Assembly (NCBI RefSeq): GCF_910592395.1
Contig: NC_088322.1
Coordinates: 5,391,431-5,455,430, forward strand
Length of the DNA stretch: 64,000 nt
Direction: 5' to 3'
Source: Lineus longissimus
Taxonomy: Eukaryota > Nemertea > Pilidiophora > Heteronemertea > Lineidae
The translations under genes and the position numbers were made by a program. The notes under the pieces were generated by a model. That model had not been told where the DNA came from, did no database searches, and saw nothing but the letters and a program-made list of their open reading frames with translations. Below, piece by piece: positions 45,881 to 60,938 of the stretch (its first letter is position 1; every line of letters begins with the position of its first letter).

Positions 45881-48440
45881 ACAGGCGATGAAAGTCGGTC
45901 GGCGATGGTGCTCGTCACGTCCAATCACGCTAATTTTGGTTATGCAGAGTCGAGATGCCCGATTGAACAAACTGAGACCGCAATTTCACGATTCTGCGAT
46001 GATAAGTGGTCATTCCACTAACGATATCAGACTACTGGCGATGAAAGTCGGTCGGTGATGGCGCTCGTCGCGACCGATCACGCTAATTTTGCTTATAGAG
46101 TCGAGATGCCCGATTGAACGAGCTGAGACCACAATTTCGAGATTCTGCGATGATAAGTTGTCATTGGACTAGCGATATTACACTACTGGCGATGAAAGTC
46201 GGTCGGCGATGGCGCTCGTCGCGACCGATCACACTCATTTTCGTTATGCAGAGTCGAGATGCCCGATTGAACGAGGTGAGACCACAATTTCGAGATTCTG
46301 CGATGATAAGTTGTCATTGGAGTAGCGATATTACACTACTGGCGATGAAAGTCGGTCGGCGATGGCGCTCGTCGTGACCGATCAGACTCATTTAGGTTAT
46401 GCAGAGTTGAGATGACCGATCGGACAAAATGAGACCGCAATTTCGAGATTCTGCGATGATAAGTTCTCATTGGACTAGCGATATTACACTACTGGCGATG
46501 AAAGTCAGTCGGCGATGGCGCTCGTCGCGACTGATCACGCTTATTTTCGTTATACAGAGTTGAGATGACCAATTGGACAAAGTGAGACCGCAATTTCCGA
46601 ATTCTATGATGATAAGTTGTCATTCAACTAGCGATACTACACTACTGGCGATGAAAGTCGGTTAGCGATGGCGCTCGTCGCGACCGATCACACTCATTTT
46701 GGTTATGCAGAGTCGAGATGACCGATCGGACAAAATGAGACCGCAATTTCGAGATTCTGCGATGATAAGTTGTCAGTCGATAGCGATATTACACTACTGG
46801 CGATGAAAGTCGGTCGGCGATGGTGCTCGTCACGTCCAATCACGCTAATTTTGGTTATGCAGAGTTGAGATGACCGATCGGACAAAATGAGACCGCAATT
46901 TCGAGATTCTGCGATGATAAGTTGTCATTCGACTAGCGATATTACACTACTGGCGATGAAAGTCGGTCGGCGATGGCGCTCGTCGCGACCGATCACACTC
47001 ATTTTGGTTATGCAGAGTCGAGATGACCGATGGGACAAAATGAGACCGCAATTTCGAGATTCTGCGATGATAAGTTGTCAGTCGATAGCGATATTACACT
47101 ACTGGCGATGAAAGTCGGTCGGCGATGGCGCTCGTCGCGATCGATCACACTCATTTTGGTTATGCACAGTCGAGATGACCGATCGGACAAAATGAGACCG
47201 CAATTTCGAGATTCTGCGATGATAAGTTGTCAGTCGATAGCGATATTACACTACTGGCGATGAAAGTCGGTCGGCGATGGTGCTCATCAAGTCCAATCAC
47301 GCTAATTTTGGTTATGCAGAGTCGAGATGCCCGATTGAACAAACTGAGACCGCAATTTCACGATTCTGCGATGATAAGTGGTCATTCCACTAACGATATC
47401 AGACTACTGGCGATGAAAGTCGGTCGGCGATGGCGCTCGTCGCGACCGATCACGCTAATTTTGGTTATGCAGAATCGAGATGACCGATCGGACAAAATAA
47501 GACCGCAATTTCGAGATTCTGCGATGATAAGCTGTCAGTCGATAGCGATATTACACTACTGGCGATGAAAGTCGGTTGGCGATGGTGCTCATTACGACCG
47601 ATCATGCTCATTTTGTTGATAGAGTCGAGATGCCCGATTGAACGAGCTGAGACCAGTAATTCGAGATTCTGCGATGATAAGTTGTCATTCGACTAGCGAT
47701 ATTACACTACTGGCGATGAAAGTCGGTCGGCGATGGCGCTCGTCACGACCGATCACACTCATTTTGGTTATACGGAGTCGAGATGACCGATTGGACAAAC
47801 TGAGACCGCAATTTCAAGATTCTGATGTGATAAGATGTCATTCGATAGCGATATTACACTACTGGCGATGATAGTCAGTCGGCTATGGCGCTCGTCGCGA
47901 CTGATCACACTTATTTTCGTTATACAGAGTCGAGATGACCAATAGGACAAAGTGAGACCGCAATTTCCAGATTCTGCGATGATAAGTGGTCATTCGACTA
48001 ACGATATAAGACTACTGGCGATAAAAGTCGGTCGGCGATGGCGCTTATCGCGACCGATCACGCTCATTTTGCTTATACAGAGTCGAGATGCCCGATTGGA
48101 CCAACTGAGACGGCAATTTCAAGATTCTGTGATGATAAGTTACATTCGATAGCATTATTACACTACTGGCGATGAAAATCGGCCGGCGATGGTGCTCATC
48201 GCGACCGATCACGCTCATTTTGCTAAAAGAGTTGAGATGCCCGGTTGGAGAAACTGTGACCGCCATTTTGATATTCTGCTGTGATAAGTTGTCATTCGAT
48301 AGTGATATTACACTACTGGCGATGAAAGTCGGTCGGCAATGGCGCTCGTCGCGACCGATCACACTCATTTTGGTTATGCAGAGTCGAGATGACCGATCGG
48401 ACAAAATGAGACCGCAATTTCGAGATTATGCGATGATAAG
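44489..48440 (+). repeat. 2,586-bp compound unit, ~1.5 copies
   Basis: 44,489-45,850 recurs at 47,075-48,440 (offset 2,586 bp, 17 monomers), with a copy of the 1,220-bp 8-mer (45,855-47,074) between them. A 12,472-bp offset also links 47.2-48.4 kb to 59.7-60.9 kb. Confidence 0.85.
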
Positions 48441-50956
48441 TTGTCAATCGACTAGCGATATTACATTACTGGCGATGAAAGTCGGCGGCAATGGCTCTTG
48501 TCACGACCGATCACGCTAATTTTGCTTATAGAGTCGAGATGCCTGATTGAACGAGCTGAGACCAAAATTTCGAGATTCTGCGATGATAAGTTGTCATTGG
48601 ACTAGCGATATTACACTACTGGCGATGAAAGTCAGTCGGCGATGGCGCTCGTCGCGACCGATCACACTCATTTTGGTTATACAGAGCCGAGATGACCAAT
48701 TGGAAAAAACTGAGACCACGATTTTGAGATTTTGCGATGATAAGTTGTCATTCGATAGCGATATTACATTACTGGCGATGAAAGTCGGTCGGCGATGGCG
48801 CTCGTCGTGACCGATCACACTCATTAGGTTATGCAGAGTTGAGATGACCGATCGGACAAAATGAGACCGCAATTTCGAGATTCTGCGATGATAAGTTGTC
48901 ATTCGACTAGCGATATTACATTACTGGCGATGAAAGTCGGCGGCAATGGCTCTTGTCACGACCGATCACGCTAATTTTGCTTATAGAGTCGAGATGCCTG
49001 ATTGAACGAGCTGAGACCACAATTTCGAGATTCTGCGATGATAAGTTGTCATTGGACTAGCGATATTACACTACTGGCGATGAAAGTCAGTCGGCGATGG
49101 CGCTCGTCGCGACTGATCACGCTTATTTTCGTTATACAGAGACGAGATGACCAATTAGACAAAGTGAGACCGCAATTTCCGAATTCTGTGATGATAAGTT
49201 GTCATTCAACTAGCGATACTACACTACTGGCGATGGAAGTCGGTTAGCGATGGCTCTCGTCGCGACCGATAACACTCATTTTGGTTATGCAGAGCCGAGA
49301 TGACCAATTGGAAAAAACTGAGACCACGATTTTGAGATTTTGCGATGATAAGTTGTCATTTGATAGCGATATTACACTACTGGCGATGAAAGTCGGTCGG
49401 CGATGGCGCTCGTCGCGACCGATCACACTCATTTTGGTTATACAGAGCCGAGATGACCAATTGGAAAAAACTGAGACCACGATTTTGAGATTTTGCGATG
49501 ATAAGTTGTCATTTGATAGCGAAATTACACTACTGGCGATGAAAGTCGGTCGGCGATGGCGCTCGTCGTGACCGATCACACTCATTTAGGTTATGCAGAG
49601 TTGAGATGACCGATCGGACAAAATGAGACCGCAATTTCGAGATTCTGCGATGATAAGTTGTCATTCGACTAGCGATATTACACTACTGGCGATGAAAGTC
49701 GGTCGGCGATGGCGCTCGTCGCGACCGATCACAATCATTTTGGTTATGCAGAGTCGAGATGACCGATCGGACAAAATGAGACCGCAATTTCGAGATTCTG
49801 CGATGATAAGCTGTCAGTCGATAGCGATATTACACTACTGGCGATGAAAGTCGGTCGGCGATGTCGCTCGTCACGACCGATCACACTCATTTTGGTTATA
49901 CAGAGTCGAGATGACCAATAGGACAAAGTGAGACCGCAATTTCAAGATTCTGATGTGATAAGTTGTCATTCGATAGCGATATTACAATACTGGCGATGAT
50001 AGTCAGTCGGCTATGGCGCTCGTCGCGACTGATCACACTTATTTTCGTTATACAGAGTCGAGATGACCAATAGGACAAAGTGAGACCGCAATTTCCAGAT
50101 TCTGCGATTATAAGTGGTCATTCGACTAACGATATAAGACTACTGGCGATGAAAGTCGGTCGGCGATGGCGCTCATCGCGACCGATCACGCTCATTTTGC
50201 TTATACAGAGTCGAGATGCCCGATTGGACAAACTGAGACGGCAATTTCAAGATTCTGTGATGATAAGTTACATTCGATAGCATTATTACACTACTGGCGA
50301 TGAAAATCGGCCGGCGATGGTGCTCATCGCGACCGATCACGCTCATTTTGCTTAAAGAGTTGAGATGCCCAATTGGAGAAACTGAGAACGCCATTTTGAT
50401 ATTCTGCTGTGATAAGTTGTCAATCGATAGTGATATTACACTACTGGCGATGAAAGTCGGTCGGCGATGGCGCTCGTCGCGACCGATCACACTCATTTTG
50501 GTTATGCAGAGTCGAAATGACCGATCGGACAAAATGAGACCGCAATTTCGAGATTCTGCGATGATAAGTTGTCAGTCGATAGCGATATTACACTACTGGC
50601 GATGAAAGTCGGTCGGCGATGGCGCTCGTCGCGACCGATCACGCTCATTTTGCTTATACAGAGTCGAGATGCCCGATTGGACAAAATGAGACCGCAATTT
50701 CGAGATTCTGCGATGATAAGTTGTCAGTCGATAGCGATATTACACTACTGGCGATGAAAGTAGGTTGGCGATGGTGCTCATTGCGACCGATCATGCTCAT
50801 TTTGTTTATAGAGGCGAGATTCCCGATTGAACGAGCTGAGACCAGAAATTCGAGATTCTTCGATGATAAGTTGTCATTCGACTAGCGATATTACACTACT
50901 GGCGATGAAAGTCGGTCGGCGATGGCGCTCGTCGCGACCGATCACACTCATTTTGG

Positions 50957-53760
50957 TTATACGGAGTCGAGATGACCGATTGGACAAACTGAGACCGCAA
51001 TTTCAAGATTCTGCGGTGATAAGTTGTCATTCGATAGCGATATTACACTACTGTTGAAGAAAGTCAGTCGGCGTTGGCGCTCGTCGCGACTGATCACAGT
51101 TATTTTCGTTATACAGAGTCGAGATGACCAATTAGACAAAGTGAGACCGCAATTTCCAGATTCTGCGATTATAAGTTGTCATTCAACTAGCGATACTACA
51201 CTACTGGCGATGAAAGTCGGTTAGCGATGGCGCTCGTCGCGACAGATCACACTCATTTTGGTTATACAGAGCGGAGATGACCAATTGAAAAACTGAGACC
51301 ACAATTTCGAGATTCTGCGATGATAAGTTGTGATTCGACCAGCGATAAAAGACTACTGGCGATGATGGTCGGTCGGCGACGGCGCACGTCTCGACCGATC
51401 ACGTTCATTTTGGTTATACAGAGTCGAGATGCCCAATTGGAGAAACTGAGACCGCAATTTCAAGATTATGCGATGACAAGTTGTCAGTCGATAGCGATAT
51501 TACACTACTGCCGATGAAAGTCGGTCGGCGATGGCGCTCGTCGCGACCGATCACACTCATTTTGGTTATACGGAGTCGAGATGACCGATTGGACAAACTG
51601 AGACCGCAATTTCAAGATTCTGCGGTGATAAGTTGTCATTCGATAGCGATATTACTCTACTGGCGATGAAAGTCAGTCGGCGATGGCGCTCGTCGCGACT
51701 GATCACAGTTATTTTCGTTATACAGAGTCGAGATGACCAATTAGACAAAGTGAGACCGCAATTTCCAGATTCTGAAATGATAAGTGGTCATTTGACTAAC
51801 GATATAAGACTACTGGCGATGAAAGTCGGTCGGCGATGGCTCTCATCGCGACCGATCATGCTCATTTTGCTTATACAGAGTCGAGATGCCCGATTGGACA
51901 AACTGAGATGGCAATTTCAAGATTCTGTGATGATAAGTTACATTCGATAGCATTATTACACTACTGGCGATGAAAATCGGCCGGCGATAGTGCTCATCGC
52001 GACCGATCACGCTCATTTTTCTTAAAGAGTTGAGATGCCCGATTGGAGAAACTGAGACCGCCATTTTGATATTCTGCTGTGATAAGTTGTCATTCGATAG
52101 TGATATTACACTACTGGCGATGAAAGTCGGTCGGCGATGGCGCTCGTCGCGACCGATCACACTCATTTTGGTTATGCAGAGTCGAGATGACCGATCGGAC
52201 AAAATGAGACCGCAATTTCGAGATTCTGCGATGATAAGTTGTCAGTCGATAGCGATATTACATTACTGGCGATGAAAGTCGGTCGGCGATGGCGCTCGTC
52301 GTGACCGATCACACTCATTTTGGTTATACAGAGCCGAGATGACCAATTGGAAAAAACTGAGACCACGATTTTGAGATTTTGCGATGATAAGTTGTCATTC
52401 GATAGCGATATTACATTACTGGCGATGAAAGTCGGTCGGCGATGGCGCTCGTCGTGACCGATCACACTCATTTAGGTTATGCAGAGTCGAGATGACCGAT
52501 TGGACAAACTGAGACCGCAATTTCAAGATTCTGCGGTGATAAGTTGTCATTCGATAGCGATATTACACTACTGGCGATGAAAGTCAGTCAGCGATGGCGC
52601 TCGTCGCGACTGATCACAGTTATTTTCGTTATACAGAGTCGAGATGACCAATTAGACAAAGTGAGACCGCAATTTGCAGATTCTGCGATTATAAGTTGTC
52701 ATTCAACTAGCGATACTAAACTACTGGCGATGAAAGTCGGTTAGCGATGGCGCTCGTCGCGACCGATCACACTCATTTTGGTTATACAGAGCGGAGATGA
52801 CCAATTGAAAAACTGAGACCACAATTTCAAGATTCTGCGATGATAAGTTGTCATTCGACCAGCGATAAAAGACTACTGGCGATGATGGTCGGTCGGCGAC
52901 GGCGCACGTCTCGACCGATCACGTTCATTTTGGTTATACAGAGTTGAGATGCCCAATTGGAGAAACTGAGACCGCAATTTCAAGATTCTGCGGTGATAAG
53001 TTGTCATTCGATAGCGATATTACACTACTGGCGATGAAAGTCGGTCAGCGATGGCGCTCGTCGCGACCGATCACACTCATTTTGGTTATACGGAGTCGAG
53101 ATGACCGATTGGACAAACTGAGACCGCAATTTCAAGATTCTGCGGTGATAAGTTGTCATTCAATGGCGATATTACACTACTGGCGATGAAAGTCAGTCGG
53201 CGATGGCGCTCGTCGCGACTGATCACAGTTATTTTCGTTATATAGAGTCGAGATGACCAATTAGACAAAGTGAGACCGCAATTTCCAGATTCTGAAATGA
53301 TAAGTGGTCATTTGACTAACGATATAAGACTACTGGCGATGAAAGTCGGTCGACGATGGCGCTCATCGCGACCGATCACGCTCATTTTGCTTATACAGAG
53401 TCGAGATGCCCGATTGGACAAACTGAGACGGCAATTTCAAGATTCTGTGATGATAAGTTACATTCGATAGCATTATTACACTACTGGCGATGAAAATCGG
53501 CCGGCGATGGTGCTCATCGCGACCGATCACGCTCATTTTGCTTAAAGAGTTGAGATGCCCGATTGGAGAAACTGAGACCGCCATTTTGATATTCTGCTGT
53601 GATAAGTTGTCATTCAATAGTGATATTACACTACTGGCGGTGAAAGTCGGTCGGCGATGGCTCTCGTCGCGACCGATCACACTCATTTTGGTTATGCAGA
53701 GTCGAGATGACCGATCGGACAAAATGAGACCGCAATTTCGAGATTCTGCGATGATGAGTT
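50957..53760 (+). repeat. Higher-order repeat: 10-mer of 1,520 bp, ~1.8 copies
   Basis: Blocks starting near 50,957 and 52,477 align at an offset of 1,520 bp. Both include a GATAAAAGAC-type monomer followed by monomers with TTATTTTCGTTATACAGAG. Confidence 0.8.
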
Positions 53761-54509
53761 GTCATTTGATAGCGATATTACATTACTGGCGATGAAAGTC
53801 GGTCGGCGATGGCGCTCGTCGTGACCGATCACACTCATTTAGATTATGCAGAGTTGAGATGACCGATCGGACAAAATGAGACCGCAATTTCGAGATTCTG
53901 CGATGATAAGTTGTCATTCGACTAGCGATATTACATTACTGGCGATGAAAGTCGGCGGCAATGGCTCTCGTCACGATCGATCATGCTAATTTTGCTTATA
54001 GAGTCGAGATGCCCGATTGAACGAGCTGAGAAAACAATTTCGAGATTCTGCGATGATAAGTTGTCATTGGACTAGCGATATTACACTACTGGCGACGAAA
54101 GTCAGTCGGCGATGGCGCTCGTCGCGACTGATCACGCTTATTTTCGTTATACAGAGTCGGGATGACCAATTGGACAAAGTGAGACCGCAATTTCCGAATT
54201 CTGTGATGATTTAAGTTGTCATTCAACTAGCGATACTACACTACTGGCGATGAAAGTCGGTTGGCGATGGCGCTCATTGCGACCGATCATGCTCATTTTG
54301 TTTATAGAGTCGAGATGCCTGATTGAACGAGCTGAGACCACAATTTCGAGATTCTGCGACGATAAGTTGTCATTCAGCTAGCGATACTACACTACTGGCG
54401 ATGAAAGTCGGTCGGCGATGGCGCTCGTCGCGACCGATCACACTCATTTTGGTTATAGACTACAGAGCGGAGATGACCAATTGGAAAACTGAGACCACAA
54501 TTTCGAGAT

Positions 54510-55970
54510 TCTGCGATGATCAGTTGTCATTCAACAAACGATAAAAGACTACTGGCGATGATGGTCGGTCGGCGACGGCGCACGTCGCGACCGATCATGT
54601 TCATTTTGGTTATACAGAGTCGAGATGCCCGATTCGAGAAACTGAGACCGCAATTTCAAGATTCTGCGGTGATAAGTTGTCATTCGATAGCGATATTACA
54701 CTACTGGCGATGAAAGTCGGTCAGCGATGGCGCTCGTCGCGACCGATCACGCTCATTTTGTTTATAGAGTCGAGATACCCGATCGAACAAACTGACACCA
54801 CAATTTGGAGATTCTGCGATGATAAGTTGTCAGTCAATAGCGATATTACACTACTGGCGATGAAAGTCAGTCGGCGATGGCGCTCGTCGCGACCGATCAC
54901 ACTCATTTTGGTTATACAAAGCCGAAATGACCAATTGGAAAAAACTGAGACCACGATTTTGAGATTTTGCGATGATAAGTTGTCATTCGATAGCGATATT
55001 ACATTACTGGCGATGAAAGTCGGTCGGCGATGGCGCTCGTCATGACCGATCACACTCATTTAGGTTATGCAGAGTTGAGATGACCGATCGGACAAAATGA
55101 GACCACGATTTTGAGATTCTGCGATGATAAGTTGTCATTCGACTAGCGATATTACATTACTGGCGATGAAAGTCGGCGGCAATGGCTCTCGTCACGACAA
55201 ATCATGGTAATTTTGCTTATCGAGTCGAGATGCCCGATTGAAAGAGCTGAGAAAACAATTTCGAGATTCTGCGATGATAAGTTGTCATTGGACTAGAGAT
55301 ATTACACTACTGGCGATGAAAGTCAGTCGGCAATGGCGCTCGTTGCGACCGATCACACTCATTTTGGTTATACAGAGCGGAGATGACCAGTTGGAAAACT
55401 GAGACCACAATTTCGAGATTCTGTGATGATCAGTTGTCATTCCACAAACGATAAAAGACTACTGGCGATGATGGTCGGTCGGCGACGGCGCACGTCGCGA
55501 CCGATCATGTTCATTTTGGTTATACAGAGTCGAGATGCCCGATTCGAGAAAGTGAGACCGCAATTTCAAGATTCTGCGGTGATAAGTTGTCATTCGATAG
55601 CGATATTACACTACTGGCGATGAAAGTCGGTCAGCGATGGCGCTCGTCGCGACCGATCACGCTCATTTTGTTTATAGAGTCGAGATGCCCGATCGAACAA
55701 ACTGACACCACAATTTGGAGATTCTGCGATGATAAGTTGTCAGTCAATAGCGATATTACACTACTGGCGATGAAAGTCGGTCGGCGATGGCGCTCGTCGC
55801 GACCGATCACACTCATTTTGGTTATACAAAGCCGAGATGACCAATTGGAAAAAACTGAGACCACGATTTTGAGATTTTGCGATGATAAGTTGTCATTCGA
55901 TAGCGATATTAAATTACTGGCGATGAAAGTCGGTCGGCGATGGCGCTCGTCGTGACCGATCACACTCATT
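54510..55970 (+). repeat. Higher-order repeat: 6-mer of ~910 bp, ~1.6 copies
   Basis: The stretch from about 54,510 recurs from about 55,420 at an offset of 907-910 bp. Both begin with a CAAACGATAAAAGAC variant that is rare in the rest of the array. Confidence 0.8.
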
Positions 55971-56404
55971 TAGGTTATGCAGAGTCGAGATGACCGATCG
56001 GACAAAATGAGACCGCAATTCCGAGATTCTGCGATGATAAGTTGTCAGTCGATAGCGATATTACACTACTGGCGATGAAAGTCGGTCGGCGATGGCGCTC
56101 GTCGCGACCGATCACACTCATTTTGGTTATACAGAGCCGAGATGACCAATTGGAAAAAACTGAGACCACGATTTTGAGATTTTGCGATGATAAGTTGTCA
56201 TTCGATAGCGATATTACATTACTGGCGATGAAAGTCGGTCGGCGATGGCGCTCGTCGTGACCGATCACACTCATTTAGGTTATGCAGAGTTGAGATGACC
56301 GATCGGACAAAATTAGACCGCAATTTCGAGATTCTGCGATGATAAGTTGTCAGTCGATAGCGATATGACACTACTGGCGATGAAAGTCGGTCGGCGATGG
56401 TGCT

Positions 56405-59400
56405 CGTCACGTCCAATCACGCTAATTTTGGTTATGCAGAGTTGAGATGACCGATCGGACAAAATGAGACCGCAATTTCGAGATTCTGCGATGATAAGTT
56501 GTCATTCGACTAGCGATATTACACTACTGGCGATGAAAGTCGGTCGGCGATGGCGCTTGCGCGACCGATCACACTCATTTTGGTTATGCAGAGTCGAGAT
56601 GACCGATCGGACAAAATGAGACCGCAATTTCGAGATTCTGCGATGATAAGTTGTCAGTCGATAGCGATATTACACTACAGGCGATGAAAGTCGGTCGGCG
56701 ATGGTGCTCGTCACGTCCAATCACGCTAATTTTGGTTATGCAGAGTCGAGATGCCCGATTGAACAAACTGAGACCGCAATTTCACGATTCTGCGATGATA
56801 AGTGGCCATTCCACTAACGATATCAGACTACTGGCGATGAAAGTCGGTCGGTGATGGCGCTCGTCGCGACCGATCACGCTAATTTTGCTTATAGAGTCGA
56901 GATGCCCGATTGAACGAGCTGAGACCACAATTTCGAGATTCTGCGATGATAAGTTGTCATTGGACTAGCGATATTACACTACTGGCGATGAAAGTCGGTC
57001 GGCGATGGCGCTCGTCGCGACCGATCACACTCATTTTCGTTATGCAGAGTCGAGATGCCCGATTGAACGAGGTGAGACCACAATTTCGAGATTCTGCGAT
57101 GATAAGTTGTCATTGGAGTAGCGATATTACACTACTGGCGATGAAAGTCGGTCGGCGATGGCGCTCGTCGTGACCGATCAGACTCATTTAGGTTATGCAG
57201 AGTTGAGATGACCGATCGGACAAAATGAGACCGCAATTTCGAGATTCTGCGATGATAAGTTCTCATTGGACTAGCGATATTACACTACTGGCGATGAAAG
57301 TCAGTCGGCGATGGCGCTCGTCGCGACTGATCACGCTTATTTTCGTTATACAGAGTCGAGATGACCAATTGGACAAAGTGAGACCGCAATTTCCGAATTC
57401 TGTGATGATAAGTTGTCATTCAACTAGCGATACTACACTACTGGCGATGAAAGTCGGTTAGCGATGGCGCTCGTCGCGACCGATCACACTCATTTTGGTT
57501 ATGCAGAGTCGAGATGACCGATCGGACAAAATGAGACCGCAATTTCGAGATTCTGCGATGATAAGTTGTCAGTCGATAGCGATATTACACTACTGGCAAT
57601 GAAAGTCGGTCGGCGATGGTGCTCGTCACGTCCAATCACGCTAATTTTGGTTATGCAGAGTTGAGATGACCGATCGGACAAAATGAGACCGCAATTTCGT
57701 GATTCTGCGATGATAAGTTGTCATTCGACTAGCGATATTACACTACTGGCGATGAAAGTCGGTCGGCGATGGCGCTCGTCGCGACCGATCACACTCATTT
57801 TGGTTATGCAGAGTCGAGATGACCGATCGGACAAAATGAGACCGCAATTTCGAGATTCTGCGATGATAAGTTGTCAGTCGATAGCGATATTACACTACAG
57901 GCGATGAAAGTCGGTCGGCGATGGTGCTCGTCACGTCCAATCACGCTAATTTTGGTTATGCAGAGTCGAGATGCCCGATTGAACAAACTGAGACCGCAAT
58001 TTCACGATTCTGCGATGATAAGTGGTCATTCCACTAACGATATCAGACTACTGGCGATGAAAGTCGGTCGGTGATGGCGCTCGTCGCGACCGATCTCGCT
58101 AATTTTGCTTATAGAGTCGAGATGCCCGATTGAACGAGCTGAGACCACAATTTCGAGATTCTGCGATGATAAGTTGTCATTGGACTAGCGATATTACACT
58201 ACTGGCGATGAAAGTCGGTCGGGGATGGCGCTCGTCGCGACCGATCACACTCATTTTCGTTATGCAGAGTCGAGATGCCCGATTGAACGAGGTGAGACCA
58301 CAATTTCGAGATTCTGCGATGATAAGTTGTCATTGGAGTAGCGATATTACACTACTGGCGATGAAAGTCGTTCGGCGATGGCGCTCGTCGTGACCGATCA
58401 GACTCATTTAGGTTATGCAGAGTTGAGATGACTGATCGGACAAAATGAGACCGCAATTTCGAGATTCTGCGATGATAAGTTCTCATTGGACTAGCGATAT
58501 TACACTACTGTCGATGAAAGTCAGTCGGCGATGGCGCTCGTCGCGACTGATCACGCTTATTTTCGTTATACAGAGTCGAGATGACCAATTGGACAAAGTG
58601 AGACCGCAATTTCCGAATTCTGTGATGATAAGTTGTCATTCAACTAGCGATACTACACTACTGGCGATGAAAGTCGGTTAGCGATGGCGCTCGTCGCGAC
58701 CGATCACACTCATTTTGGTTATGCAGAGTCGAGATGACCGATCGGACAAAATGAGACCGCAATTTCGATATTCTGCGATGATAAGTTGTCAGTCGATAGC
58801 GATATTACACTACTGGCGATGAAAGTCGGTCGGCGATGGTGCTCGTCACGTCCAATCACGCTAATTTTGGTTATGCAGAGTTGAGATGACCGATCGGACA
58901 AAATGAGACCGCAATTTCGAGATTCTGCGATGATAAGTTGTCATTCGACTAGCGATATTACACTACTGGCGATGAAAGTCGGTCGGCGATGGCGCTCGTC
59001 GCGACCGATCACACTCATTTTGGTTATGCAGAGTCGAGATGACCGATGGGACAAAATGAGACCGCAATTTCGAGATTCTGCGATGATAAGTTGTCAGTCG
59101 ATAGCGATATTACACTACTGGCGATGAAAGTCGGTCGGCGATGGTGCTCGTCACGTCCAATCACGCTAATTTTGGTTATGCAGAGTCGAGATGCCCGATT
59201 GAACAAACTGAGACTGCAATTTCACGATCCTGCGATGATAAGTGGTCATTCCACTAACGATATCAGACTACTGGCGATGAAAGTCGGTCGGCGATGGCGC
59301 TCGTCGCGACCGATCACGCTAATTTTGCTTATAGAGTCGAGATGCCCGATTGAACGAGCTGAGACCACAATTTCGAGATTCTGCGATGATAAGTTGTCAT

Positions 59401-60938
59401 TGGACTAGCGATATTACACTACTGGCGATGAAAGTCGGTCGGCGATGGCGCTCGTCGCGACCGATCACACTCATTTTCGTTATGCAGAGTCGAGATGACC
59501 GATTGGACAAAATGAGACCGCAATTTCGAGATTCTGCGATGATAAGTTGTCAGTCGATAGCGATATTACACTACTGGCGATGAAAGTCGGTCGGCTATGG
59601 CGCTCGTCGCGATCGATCACACTCATTTTGGTTATGCACAGTCGAGATGACCGATCGGACAAAATGAGACCGCAATTTCGAGATTCTGCGATGATAAGTT
59701 GTCAGTCGATAGCGATATTACACTACTGGCGATGAAAGTCGGTCGGCGATGGTGCTCATCAAGTCCAATCACGCTAATTTTGGTTATGCAGAGTCGAGAT
59801 GCCCGATTGAACAAACTGAGACCGCAATTTCACGATTCTGCGATGATAAGTGGTCATTCCACTAACGATATCAGACTACTGGCGATGAAAGTCGGTCGGC
59901 GATGGCGCTCGTCGCGACCGATCACGCTAATTTTGGTTATGCAGAATCGAGATGACCGATCGGACAAAATAAGACCGCAATTTCGAGATTCTGCGATGAT
60001 AAGCTGTCAGTCGATAGCGATATTACACTACTGGCGATGAAAGTCGGTTGGCGATGGTGCTCATTACGACCGATCATGCTCATTTTGTTGATAGAGTCGA
60101 GATGCCCGATTGAACGAGCTGAGACCAGTAATTCGAGATTCTGCGATGATAAGTTGTCATTCGACTAGCGATATTACACTACTGGCGATGAAAGTCGGTC
60201 GGCGATGGCGCTCGTCACGACAGATCACACTCATTTTGGTTATACGGAGTCGAGATGACCGATTGGACAAACTGAGACCGCAATTTCAAGATTCTGATGT
60301 GATAAGATGTCATTCGATAGCGATATTACACTACTGGCGATGATAGTCAGTCGGCTATGGCGCTCGTCGCGACTGATCACACTTATTTTCGTTATACAGA
60401 GTCGAGATGACCAATAGGACAAAGTGAGACCGCAATTTCCAGATTCTGCGATGATAAGTGGTCATTCGACTAACGATATAAGACTACTGGCGATAAAAGT
60501 CGGTCGGCGATGGCGCTTATCGCGACCGATCACGCTCATTTTGCTTATACAGAGTCGAGATGCCCGATTGGACCAACTGAGACGGCAATTTCAAGATTCT
60601 GTGATGATAAGTTACATTCGATAGCATTATTACACTACTGGCGATGAAAATCGGCCGGCGATGGTGCTCATCGCGACCGATCACGCTCATTTTGCTAAAA
60701 GAGTTGAGATGCCCGGTTGGAGAAACTGTGACCGCCATTTTGATATTCTGCTGTGATAAGTTGTCATTCGATAGTGATATTACACTACTGGCGATGAAAG
60801 TCGGTCGGCAATGGCGCTCGTCGCGACCGATCACACTCATTTTGGTTATGCAGAGTCGAGATGACCGATCGGACAAAATGAGACCGCAATTTCGAGATTA
60901 TGCGATGATAAGTTGTCAGTCGATAGCGATATTACACT
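56405..60938 (+). repeat. 4.5-kb satellite block, copy 2
   Basis: Partner of 41,347-45,880 at 15,058 bp; includes two tandem copies of the 1,220-bp 8-mer (56,651-59,090). Confidence 0.9.
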